From the NCBI GenBank assembly GCA_036971715.1, contig JAVHJL010000009.1, positions 1,426,001-1,490,000 on the forward strand: DNA of 64,000 nucleotides, written 5' to 3'. Below are positions 35,362 to 45,773 of the stretch, piece after piece. The position numbers were made by a program, and so were the translations under genes. The notes beneath the pieces were generated by a model, which worked only from the letters and a program-made list of their open reading frames with translations, was not told the origin of the DNA and searched no databases. Each line of letters begins with the position of its first letter. The first letter of the stretch is position 1. Source of the DNA: Arthrobotrys musiformis. Lineage: Eukaryota; Ascomycota; Orbiliomycetes; Orbiliales; Orbiliaceae.

Positions 35362-38246
35362 GTAAAAATAGAGGCTTAGGCTCCTCCAAATTCTTATCTC
35401 TTGACTTTCTTATCATTTTACCAATGCTTTAAAGCACTCTGGATCTATTTCTCCGCTATCCACCGTATACACTATAAGAATAGCGTATATAACATACATC
35501 TATGCATATACAGTACCGCGGTGGCTCTCGAGCACCATTACTCAAGCAAAGATGCGTCAAAGTTTGAAATAAGTGCCTAAGGGATTCCTTCTGAACACAT
35601 CCCCATGCGTAACATGTTAACAGGCCAAATAAAGACGTTCATATTTAGCCTTGAGACCACCGTAATATTACCATAATTTTGTAAGCAAAACGAGAAGCTG
35701 TGTAATATTCTACCTACAAGGCCGTTTTCTACTGTGTTTATCTGGACCACCCTGTGTGAGGCTGGGAACGAGACCAGGTTTATCTCAATATAAGAAAAAT
35801 AACAAACACAGCAAGAAGAAAATAAGTGGATTGATAGAACACCAAAGCCAGATGTTCTATAGTTATTCTGGTAGATTTGAATTGGGACATATGTTCCGCA
35901 AGACATTTGAGCGAAAAAGTCGATAGATCAGCCGCTATTTGTCTAGCTCATCCCAGCCTTCGCCCAGCCGCTCTTGACTCAAAATTTATATAATCTTTGG
36001 CTAAGCAAGGTCTGATATAGTGTAGACGCAGCCCTTAATTCCAACTTCGAGGTCTCGGGGCCGGGCGGGAAGGGAGAAAAGTTTTCCTTAGGAAAACTTA
36101 TCATATCCTCTTCAACAAAGTCTAACCAGGCTGATTGCAGAGTTGTTGGGCTGATATTCAAGTTCTGCCTTGTATTAGAAATATATGCTGCCTGAGAATT
36201 GTAAAACTGGCAGATGGATATGCCTTATGATCACAAAACAATTACCGCCAGATATGCGCATTCGTAATTTCTCTTTCGAAGCTTTCTCTCGTCCGATAGT
36301 CGTTGGCTATTCGTCCGAAAAAGTTTTGAAGGATCCGGATATTAATTTATTCGAAGATTCAGGAACGACGTCAATGTTTACGTATTCTCCGATTATAAAG
36401 GCATCAAGATCTTAATAATAATACGAGGGTCCCCTGCCAGGGGCACAAGATCACTCGGCTTCTGCAGCTGTCAAAGGAATAGAGTTGTAAGAGAGGCGGA
36501 CCCTTTATGTGCCGTGATATTAAAGCACCGGTAGCGACAGTGCCACCCCTGAAGCGACTAGCCCCAGCGATAGCTAGCAGCTATGCCACACAAGCCGTAG
36601 CTTAGCTTGGGTAGCTGGCCAAATGGCTGGGTCATAGGTTGGTCACGGGAGTAAGCAGGGTGCTTGGTTCGGGATTACAAATGTGTTGTTTGTAATGGTT
36701 TTTGGTCATGTTGTAGACATTTCGGAACTTTGTCAGACTGGAAGAAGAGTCCTCATGAACCATAATGCATTGGCGCCTGTGCAGATGTGTGATTGCGTCG
36801 TCGTTGCAGGTTAGATTACCGGGGTCTCCATTTGAATGATGCCTTGCAAATCTCTTGCAGAACTTCTTGGACTTTTTTTTTTTGAAATTTTTGTTCCTTC
36901 AGCCCTGTGAATCATGATGATATCACAAGTTTTTTGATGACTTGGCGCGAGAGCATAAACTTATGATTAGTATTTGTTAGTTATCAAAAATGCGGCCTGT
37001 TCTCTGGGAAGAGCTTGCTAGCGCTAGGACACCTTAGCTTAGGTGGTTTGTGTCAGAAGATTCGAGGATTCGAATATCTGAGACTTTCGACCGAGACATA
37101 TCGCCGCGGCTTCATCATTTGATACAATGGAGGGCCTTAATTTTCCGCACAATGGCACGGGGGTACCGGGGTGGGCCCTTAGGTTGTAGCTGAGGCTAGT
37201 TCGGCTTAGATTGAGCAGAATCCGGTGTAAGATAATAGATGCCTCGTCAAAAAGTCGTTAAAAGTTCCGTTAAACATGTCGCAGCTCGAAACCTCTGGTT
37301 CGCCTTTAAATTTTTGTAAAGAAGAAATTCTGGGAAAAACTTCCCGTTGGTCATTCGTCTGACGTGAGCGGAATGTTAACGTTATTCTTCTCCCTCTGTT
37401 CTGGAAAGTCTCGAAGTTTGTGGAATTCGTTCTTTGGAGGGACTGCTTGAATGGCCCCGCTCTCGTGGATCTGGTTGGATCGTTTAACATTTGTGGTTTT
37501 TTTGGTGCTCGCATGTGCGAAGGTGAAGGTCAGCTTAGCCGTCGTGTTGGCCTTGGGTTGAAGCTAGTATACGGGTAAACGTTTCTTTTCGGCACCGGCG
37601 AGCACGAGATCCCCCCAAGGCATCCTTTTTTTATTTCTCGGGACCTCTTTTTTTTACTTTTGCTTTCTTGTTTTGGTTACGTGCGTGTATGTGGCGTGGG
37701 GAGGTTATGGCGTCCGCGACGATTTATTGGTTGAATCTGTTCGACTGTTTTCTTATGGCAGCTATTGCTCATGCGAATAGAAATGTTCTACATAAGATTA
37801 TATATCCATTGTAATATTGACTGTGCTTGCTTTGTGCAGGGAGGGGGCTTACCGGGGTGATGAGGCTCGTCTGAACCATTTTGTCTTTTATGGATACGAT
37901 CGGGTGGTCGCTTGGGGTGTACGTTCAGATGGTGGACAGAAGCCAGCTGTGGACAGGCATTTTTCGTTCGCCGTATCGCATAGGCTTGATGTATATATTT
38001 AAGATTTCCGACTAATCATTGTGGACCTAAAATAACGAATATCGAGCAGAGAACGAACAGAAAAGGCCAGCGGTATTAATAAAATCGGCAGTTGACCCTG
38101 ATTTGAACTCCGAACTGAAAGTTTTTTTTGACTTCTCATCTGGCAAGAGCGACATTCAGAATCTAATACTGCTATTTGACGAGTCAAAAGTCAATCCAAG
38201 ACTAATACATACCAACGGATAAATTGTTAATTCAAAGATCGGCGAC
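35362..38246. other. Gene-poor region of 2.9 kb
   Basis: No supported gene. It contains poly-T runs, AGC/TAGC-rich sequence around 36545-36625 and several short frames. One frame at 37817-38002 follows a good-looking acceptor (TTTGTGCAG ending at about 37840), but no matching upstream exon was found. Confidence 0.45.
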
Positions 38247-38989
38247 ATGGTTGAGACGGAGCTCATAGATCGGATGGGTAGACGAGAAAACCCGGCCGAT
38301 ATTAGGTTCTCATATGCCTGCGGCCACTTAGGAAGGGAAGGGCTAAGAGGTTAGTGACAAGCAGCCACTATATTTATATATTTATGATCGAGATTATCCT
38401 GACTTACCATTTTTCCTTTGAGGTTGTAGATGCCTTGGATCTCGCTGAGTATTCTATACGGCATGACTATAAGGAATGCTTCTATAAGGGGATATCATCG
38501 GGAGCAGAGCTAGAGACCTTTGATACCGAGTTCGAGAGCGGTTCCTTACTTAGCCGATTACCGAGACTGATGCAGCGGGCGGATGGTATGCCACTAAAAC
38601 GGTTCTTGCAAGGGTTGTGAAACAAAACCGCTAACAGAACGATAGATATGATCGCGACATGGCCCATGGAGTCGCTAACATCCGCTTGGCAGATGAAAGA
38701 CATCCTCCAACTTGCCGCATTGTTTTCACCTGGGAAATATTCGGAGTACGTCCAAGACTTCCAGCCACGGGAAATGGTCATACTAGTTGCTGCGCGGTTA
38801 GAGGCTGCTGGATACGATGGCCCAATGGAGAGAATCCTGGAATGGGGTCGCGGGGTCGAAAATTGGACCGTCAACGCTGAAACCGACGACGAAGTAAGAG
38901 AAGTGCTGGCAAGATTTCGAGCCGTGAGAGAGAAAGTAGGAGATAGACAGGAGTGGAGTGCTGTCTGGAGTGGTGATTTGGGGTGTTAA
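38247..38989 (+). CDS. Unknown protein, 200 aa
   Basis: Three exons (38247-38349, 38430-38585, 38646-38989) keep phase through two introns (80 and 60 bp). The second intron has a GTATGC donor, a GCTAAC branch site and a GATAG acceptor. The product is 200 residues and mostly helical in look: YACGHLGREGLRDALDLA, YSIRHDYKECFYKG, then WQMKDILQLAALFSPGKYSEY and MVILVAARLEAAGYDG. I do not recognise the family. The C-terminal half resembles tetratricopeptide- or BTB-type helical repeats only in a general way. The first exon is the least certain, and the gene may have further 5' exons. Confidence 0.55.
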
Positions 38990-40015
38990 GGGAAAGACCT
39001 AGCTTTCTCTGCACAGTACTGTCTCGATACCGACGTTTCCTTTGTGATTGTTTCTACCCGCATCCCTTTTGTCCATTTCATACATTTTATTTTCGTTAGA
39101 TTTGTTTTCATTGCATTGCATTGCATTTTGTTTGTTTTGGCCTGCATAGCGCTAGATTTGTTCAGTCGACGAGTCGTCATATAGAGCCTGTTAAATGTCC
39201 GTTCAAAGTGGGGCGGCTTAGCCTTTTTATAGGTTGTCGCCAGAAACCTGTTTCGCCAAAAGGTCCATTCTGCTCTGTTGCTTGCCAGATGATTCGATAA
39301 GGAGCGATGTGTTGAAAGTGTTGCAAAGTGAAACTCAACCTCACGACAACACATTTCCTGGAAAGCCCGCCGACAGCTGGCATCGTGAGACATTAGTCAG
39401 CCGGCATAACATCGACTCCGCTCGTGCATCGACATCAAGATACTTCGTGAGGCCCGTCGACAGAAGTATTTCCACGGTGCGAATGACGCGGACCGTGACA
39501 CTTATCTAAGCAGTCATCTTTGTCAAGGCTAACCAGGCACCCTCGCGTTTGACTCTCCATTTCCCTCAATTTGGAACGTTTGATATGCTTAATTTGCCAA
39601 ATCAGCAGGACACCATGTGATGGACGTGTAACTTTCGTGACTCAGCGCCGCATGAAGCGGGGCTCTAATTGGCCACTTTGCCCCTCAATCGCGCGCCATT
39701 AGCCCTGTTCCGAGTCCTGCCCTGGATTGGTCGATATTTATATTTCTGGTTGACTACTTCAAGGTATAAATGCCACAAACTGCAGGCGGAAAGGGCTTTA
39801 AAAGGCTTTAAACCGCCCCAGTTGAAACTAACAGTTTTCCCGACTCGGACGACCGAAAAACAAATAGAGCAAAAGTGCAAGATCCACTCGTTTTTATATA
39901 ATTTCCCCCCGCCAACCACTTCAAATATCAAGAGCATCGTGTTCGAAAGGTAGCTTTCTGGCAGTGTATTTATACTTCACGACTTCCTACTTCCTCGCCA
40001 CTTTCGATTATCACA
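38990..40015. other. Intergenic region before the RING gene
   Basis: About 1 kb. It has a TGCAT/GCATT simple repeat at about 39111-39126 and short frames on both strands with no support. It includes the promoter of the RING gene. Confidence 0.45.
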
Positions 40016-41827
40016 ATGTCATCGCCATCACAGGATCCAGCCGCCGTTCCCCAGCCACCAGCGGAGTTTGTTCATCCATCGGAGGGAAGCCAAGCATCAG
40101 CACAAAGTCACATAAATCCAACAAACCCTCGAAGAACCCCTGCATCTGCTCATCCTATTAACCCATTGAAGCGACAACTATCTGAAAACATGGAGGCACT
40201 GATTGCACAAGCCAAGGCTTCGAAGTCATCTGCAGGAAGCACTGCTGCACAGTCTGCACAGACTGAAACCATTTACGACAAGTTGGAGCGGGAGTTGACC
40301 TGTAGTATCTGTTGTGAACTCTTCAAAGATCCAATCACTCTATTGAACTGTCTGCACAACTTCTGTGGTATGTTGATAATGCTCAGTCTGTCTTTGCACT
40401 GTGGGATTATCGTTAGGAGATTTTACTAATGGTCAAGTGAATAGGTTCTTGTATTGTGCCATGGGGCCGCAAAAATTCTACTTGCCCGTCATGCAGGGCT
40501 GCTATTAAAGGGTGCCGGGATGCGTTTGCCCTCAAACCGTTGATTGATATGCTGGTGAAGGAGAAATCGGAACTCAAAGTACCCCAAGAAGATATGGATG
40601 AGTTCCAAAAAACCTATAAACCGGGACAGGAAGTTTCTTTTGGTCAAGGCGGCTACTCCGACTCTGACGAAGACGAAGATGAGGACAATGATGATGATGA
40701 CGAAGAGGAAGAGGAGGAGGAGGAGGATGATGAAGTCAGGTACCCACAACGTTGGGAACCTTGTCCATGTTGTCCACAGGGAGAAAATGCGAATCCGCTG
40801 TATACCTGCAGCAACCCAATCGTCTCTGGTGATCGCTCGAGCGACTGGGACCAGGAATACAAAGGACACAAAAAATGTACCTGTTGCCGCTCCGAAGTCC
40901 CGTATAACCCTCAACAAGATGCCTTAAAATCCGCCTTTTGCGCCTGCTGCGGTATTGCATGGTGCGGAGGCATAGTTGGAACATGCCCTGTGGTCGATCC
41001 AAATACGCCGTTCCTTGGTAGCATGGGAGGTCAGTACAGTTTGCCATAAAGCAAATCGATACATACTAATACGCGCGTGTTTAGTTACATCCCTCTATTT
41101 GCGAGGTCCAGACTACAGGAATTTGTTCAACAACAATGCCTTTGAGCAGGACTCGTTGAAACGGTGGATAGAATCTGATACCAATAACCACACATGGGAA
41201 TCACTAGGGAATGAAATGCGAGAATGGTTGTTGCAAAAATACCCCGCAGGCATTCCCGGTACGCATGTCGTCCCCATTATGGCCGATTCTTCAGTTTGTA
41301 GGAACTGCCGGTCCGGAATGTTCGACAGGTTCCTTACAGACTTCCTGATCTCGGAGCGTGAGCGTCTCGGTTGGACAGATATTCGATCAAGATGCTGGTA
41401 CGGGAAGAATTGCAGGACACAAAGACACAATCCAGATCACTGCGCTCGTCTGAGCCACGTCTGGGACGAGGTCCCCGCAGCAGAAAGACGCGAAGAGCGT
41501 CCTGCCCGCCCTGCTCGCCCTCCACAAGTTACCCACACGGGTGGTGTCAGAGACAATGTCCCCAATTCCCAGACCGCCGACCCTCAGACTTCGAGGCAGT
41601 CTCAATCCGCAGATTCTCAGTCAGCCAATCTTCAATCTACTGGCGTCCAAGCCCAAGGCTCTGTCGCTACCCCAGCACCAGCGCTTTTACGGTTCCCATC
41701 CAATCCTTTTCCACCTTCAACCCCCGGGGCACCGGATATGGATGACCTTTTCGGCGGGTCATACCCTACCGACAACGTCTTTTCTAGCAACAACGATGAT
41801 CCTGCCGACGCCGGGCCTTCAAATTGA
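40016..41827 (+). CDS. CHFR-like RING-finger E3 ubiquitin ligase
   Basis: Three exons (40016-40367, 40445-41029, 41085-41827) in phase encode 559 residues up to a TGA. The RING finger is CSICCELFKDPITLLNCLHN..CGSCI..CPSCR, split by intron 1. An acidic run (about 215-243) follows, then a cysteine-rich C-terminal region (PCCPQGENANPLYTC, CTCCRSEVPY, CACCGIAWC, CRNCRSGMF, CWYGKNC..HNPDHCARLSH). The last piece is a CHFR/APLF-type PBZ-like zinc motif (C..C.....H......H), which binds poly(ADP-ribose) in animal CHFR. CHFR delays entry into mitosis under stress. The FHA domain of animal CHFR is absent at this N-terminus. The stop at 41825-41827 is followed by a long open extension in the same frame, listed separately, so the true C-terminus is uncertain. 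Confidence 0.85.
40660..40737 (+). repeat. Acidic low-complexity tract (Asp/Glu codons)
   Basis: An almost pure run of GAT/GAC/GAA/GAG codons in exon 2 of the CHFR-like gene. It encodes a disordered acidic linker between the RING finger and the cysteine-rich region. Confidence 0.8.
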
Positions 41828-42514
41828 AACGCGGCGGCGTCTCTCAAGAGACGCTACTCCGAGATTTCCACTATTCCGTCGTCCCAGTATATCTCTAGTT
41901 ATGTCACACCATTGTCCACACAAGAAGATCCCATCCAACGCCCACCGTCCCCAATATCCCAAAATACATTTTTTACAGCATCTTTGCCTCTGCTGTGCGA
42001 TTCTCAAAACGAAGAAACAGTACCTGAGCCTACAACTGAACAACACCTGTCCACTTCATCATCCTACTGTACCCCACCCTCAACACCTCGCCGACGGCGA
42101 CTACTCACAGCACCAAGTGCTGTCCGTGCATCTCTTAGAAGAACAGAATCAACACCGTCTTGTACGCCACCAGATCCACTAGAAGACGAAGACGAAGATG
42201 AATTAGACGAATTCATGTCTCACTCTCAACCCCTACCCACAATTTCAGCATCTCCACAGTTAAATAGAAGAAGAACATTCCGAACCCGCAGACGCAGATG
42301 TGCACCTGAACCCGGCGTCGATATCCGCCAAATATGGGCTGATGAGCTCGAGCTAATTGAATTCATGTCCAATGGGCACAGAAGCTCCGGGAGCTCACTG
42401 TACCCCAAGCTCAACGACGTTCGAGAGATGTTACAACGGCAATTATCGATCAGTCAAGAGGATGAGCCGCAGGATTCGCAGCAGGATACACCGAAACGTC
42501 GGAGGGTTCGGTGA
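41828..42514 (+). other. Open in-frame extension after the CHFR-like stop codon
   Basis: Directly after TGA (41825-41827) the same frame stays open for 228 codons until TGA at 42512-42514. The encoded stretch has protein-like features: SLKRRYSEIS near its start, PPSTPRRRRLL, SLRRTEST, two similar acidic motifs (EDELDEFMSHSQ and DELELIEFMSNGH), and a basic end PKRRRVR like a nuclear localisation signal. It may be a C-terminal part of the ligase reached by splicing or readthrough, or the decayed end of a longer ancestral gene. No ATG begins it, so it is unlikely to be a separate gene. An overlapping frame (41541-42182) is also open, which weakens the argument from length alone. Confidence 0.5.
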
Positions 42515-43490
42515 CAATTTTGTCAGAATGGCATGGGTCTGTTCTTTGACTCTTTGCCAAAATGGTTGCATTTTACCACAAATCCTTTTTTCGCCCACGC
42601 CTTTTTGTCCCGCGCCCAGATCGCCAGGGTGCACACCTTTCGAATACCTCTAAAATTACTATTCTTTGTATGATCTTGCTTTTTCGTGAATTTGTGGTTT
42701 TTGTAGATATGGGAGGTCGTTTTTTGATGAGTCATCATCACTTTTTTATTTACTCTTTTGACTTAAGCTTGCTTTTGCCTGCTATGTTTATTGCATTGCA
42801 TAGCGTCGTTAGTGGTGCATTACTTGGATCGTTCTTTTATTCTTTCCTGGCTTCTCTAGGCTTCTTTCTTCCTTCACTTCTTCCTTTCTTTTCCTTTTGG
42901 GTATCCTTTTCATCAAACTGCACTTCCTTTTGTTTCTAGCTTTTAATGCTTGTTTCGTATTCGCATTACAATATTATTCCTTCGACTTTCTACCATAAAT
43001 CCAGATTCTTAGCTCGTAAACCATCATGCCTAGACTACCATATTAATAATGAGAAATCAAATGAATTCTTGGAGGTCACTTGCTGACTAATGTCAACCGA
43101 CAGGTTCGAACCTTGAGACGTTTGTGCGGTCACGAACATGCATTGCATCGAGCTAGCGCCGGTGCCAACGCGCGCCATTTGTGCGTAATTTTTTGATGTT
43201 TGAGTTCTTGGCTTGGTGTTTCCGAATGCTACTGTTCGGACGCCGCGGATCGGTACCTTAGCTATAGCTAGATCTGGAGTACTTTTGAATTCGTATATAT
43301 CCGAGCTCACGTCTTGATATCGATATCTATTTCTTATGTATCCTTTGCATACTTTTAGTCGGTTCGTCGGATATATATCGATTGAGCGCGAGTGACCGCA
43401 AGTCGGAATCAAATTCTCACTGTTCCCGGCGTTTGGCGCAACACTAGAAAGACCTGGTTTGCAACACCGTTTCGAAGGTCTGAACTGAAG
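42515..43490. other. Intergenic region after the CHFR-like gene
   Basis: About 1 kb. It is T/C-rich at about 42560-42940, and an open frame of 125 codons there is a by-product of this composition. Otherwise nothing is seen. Confidence 0.45.
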
Positions 43491-44212
43491 ATGCTACTAT
43501 CACGGACGAACGTTGTTCTAAAACGGAATACTTTCAATCCGAGATGTTTAATACCAACCGCGAGTATATTCAGGCACGCACCAATTATCAAGCCCCAGAT
43601 TTCACAAAACACAAGATGGAAATGCAGCAGCACGAGTAATAAAACCACGCCGACATGCCCCAAGACGCCTCAACCGTCGGCACAATCGGCGTTTGAAGTT
43701 GGATTTTGGGCGTCGAGAGCTACGTGGAATCGTGCTATGGTTAATACGTTCCGGTGTTTGGTCGGGTGTACGGCTGGGGACTTTTCGGCGATGTGGTATT
43801 TACAGGCTTTTCATCCTGAGATTGGGATTGGGAGTATTATGGCCATCTCGAGTACGTACCTATATATTCGCAAGTCTTTCACTTATAGAGGCTGAAGGCT
43901 GACATACTTCACCTTGCAGTGGCTAGCGGCCTCTCCACCTCTCTACTACTAGAAACAGTCCTCCTAAAGTACGGTCGAGACAAACTGCCCTGGCCGGCGG
44001 CAGCGAAGACGGCAGCGGGTATGAGCATGATTAGCATGTTGACCATGGAATTGGTGCAGAACATGGTGGATTACCACCTCACAGGTGGGAATGTGCAGTT
44101 CGAGTCGGCGGCGTTTTGGGTCGCGGCTGCGGTTTCTATGTCTGCGGGGTTTTTGGCACCGCTGCCGTATAATTACCATCGGTTGAGGAGGTATGGGAGG
44201 GGGTGTCATTGA
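43491..44212 (+). CDS. DUF4396-like membrane protein, likely mitochondrial
   Basis: Two exons (43491-43851, 43920-44212) encode 217 residues. The last 140 match the DUF4396 pattern seen in many bacteria and fungi: FWASRATWNRAMVNTFRCLVGC, then GDFSAMWYLQ, a helix pair around a short loop, MSMISMLTMELVQNMVDY and FWVAAAVSMSAGFLAPLPYNYHRLRR. Three or four hydrophobic segments can be drawn (about residues 88-108, 120-135, 148-166, 184-202). The N-terminus is rich in Arg, Ser and Lys and lacks acids up to residue 35, as in a mitochondrial presequence. The function of the family is unknown; a role in a mitochondrial membrane is inferred from the presequence only. Confidence 0.8.
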
Positions 44213-45773
44213 CGCGTATCTTTTCTAGGGCCCCGAATGCAGGTATACCGGTATTTGCAATTTTCGATGCCTTGAAATGGAGATGGGGTGTACATTGAAG
44301 CTAGATTCTACCCCAATATATCTATCCTTGCAAGACCTAGAAAAGTTTGAATGATCATATGAGAGTGTATATATCGAAATCTATTCAAATACTGTACTAC
44401 CTGTGCATAGACATCATGTAGCCTGATATGCCTATTATAATCGCGATCGGTGCCTTTATTAAAACTCGCCCCCAAATATTTAAAGACATAGATTTATACC
44501 CATTGCAACCCAGGTCCGATTCTCATTAAATCTGAGAGATCTATAGCTAGGAAAATGTACCTAGAACTACTGGGATCTATACATGGGATCGATCTCGGAA
44601 CATTTTTGGCGGCGTGCTTCGAGGGGTGTGTGGCATTTTGGACTAGGCCCGCGTTGAGCGACTTTAGCCATCCTCGAATGGTCTGCGGTGCAATTACTCT
44701 TAGTTAGCCCCACCATGGCCGCGAACATGGCCTGCAATGACCATGACCAGACGGAACGATATGATATGATACGAGACGATAGATAAAGCCAGGAGGGATT
44801 GGTATTAGAGGGACTTAATACAAAAAAAAAATCCACCCAGTCGGAATGCGAGACTGTCCCTCATGCGCTCCGACGGACCCATGCTGATTCCAGGTTAGGG
44901 CCGAATTCATCAGCTCAAAAAAAAAAAAAGTGAGAAAACATTCTTTCTGACGGGAACTAAAAAAGGTTTGCTAACTGCGATATCTCATTTTCATTTTTTT
45001 AGCATTTGGTTTCCGAAGACGGGGACCCCTCGTCATGAGGCTTTTTTCGGCATCAAAGAAAGAAAAAAAAAGTACTCAGTTTGTTTCGACCTGGGTTTAT
45101 CCGTCCCATGTACGATGGACGGGAAAGAAAAGAAGCTACTTATACTTAAAGAGACATGCTAGTTGGTTTTTGGCTGGACTTGGCGGGCGCAGAGGCATAT
45201 ATATACTGACCTCTGATATATATATATATCTGAGATATCGGAATGGAGTATCATACATAGGATTCTGGAGATATATTATAACGCCATGCGCCAGGAACGT
45301 CAGCCATGAATTCGAACCCAAACGCCCAAGTACTGTAGTATCGATCCAGAGGTCACATTTGTGAGGTCAGTATCCAATATCCTGCCGTATCACATCCTGC
45401 CATATCACATCTGCATCACATCTGCATTGCATCCGTCAGCATTCTCTGCGTTCTGTTGGAGTTCTGTTCTGGGGCAAGAGCTGCAGTCCTCGTTGGTGTG
45501 TCGTCGACGTCACTTTTGTGCAACGCAAAAGTTGGAGCTGATTGTCCCCGCCAAACGTTAACACGCCAAAAGACGAAAATCAGAGACAATCATTCGATTC
45601 GGTCTATCGATATCGAACCATCCTTCCTTCCTCCTCTCTCCCTCGTTTTATATCCCCCCTCCGAACAGGAAAAAAATATAAAAAAAGGACCTCGAAGATC
45701 CAGCCCCTCTCGATATCCTACAAGAGCTTCAGGGCTTCAAGACGGTGCGGTATAAGTCAGAAAACCCGTCAAA
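44213..45773. other. Promoter region of the trehalose synthase subunit gene
   Basis: About 1.56 kb. It contains a palindromic TA repeat near 45213-45236, a CATATCACATC-type short repetition (about 45385-45430), and CCCCT stress-response-like pentamers at 45026-45030, 45656-45660 and 45704-45708. This number is near the chance level for such a length. No gene is seen. Confidence 0.4.

Noticed and set aside
36540..36625. AGC/TAGC-rich block as a possible repeat array or CRISPR-like structure
   Set aside because: Units are irregular, have no constant repeat-spacer spacing, and the genome is eukaryotic.
41541..42182. Second open frame overlapping the end of the CHFR-like gene
   Set aside because: It runs in a different frame through clearly coding sequence of the ligase and its extension, with low-complexity Pro/Ser/Leu content.
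42562..42939. 125-codon frame rich in Phe, Leu and Ser that looks like a membrane protein
   Set aside because: It is the translation of a T/C-rich flank; composition explains the apparent hydrophobic segments.
43100..43125. GGTTCGAACC sequence resembling a tRNA T-arm
   Set aside because: No acceptor, D- or anticodon arms can be folded around it; a short palindrome only.
45026..45708. Three CCCCT stress-response elements before the trehalose subunit gene
   Set aside because: Three copies in about 1.5 kb is what chance predicts when both strands are counted, so no claim of regulation is made.
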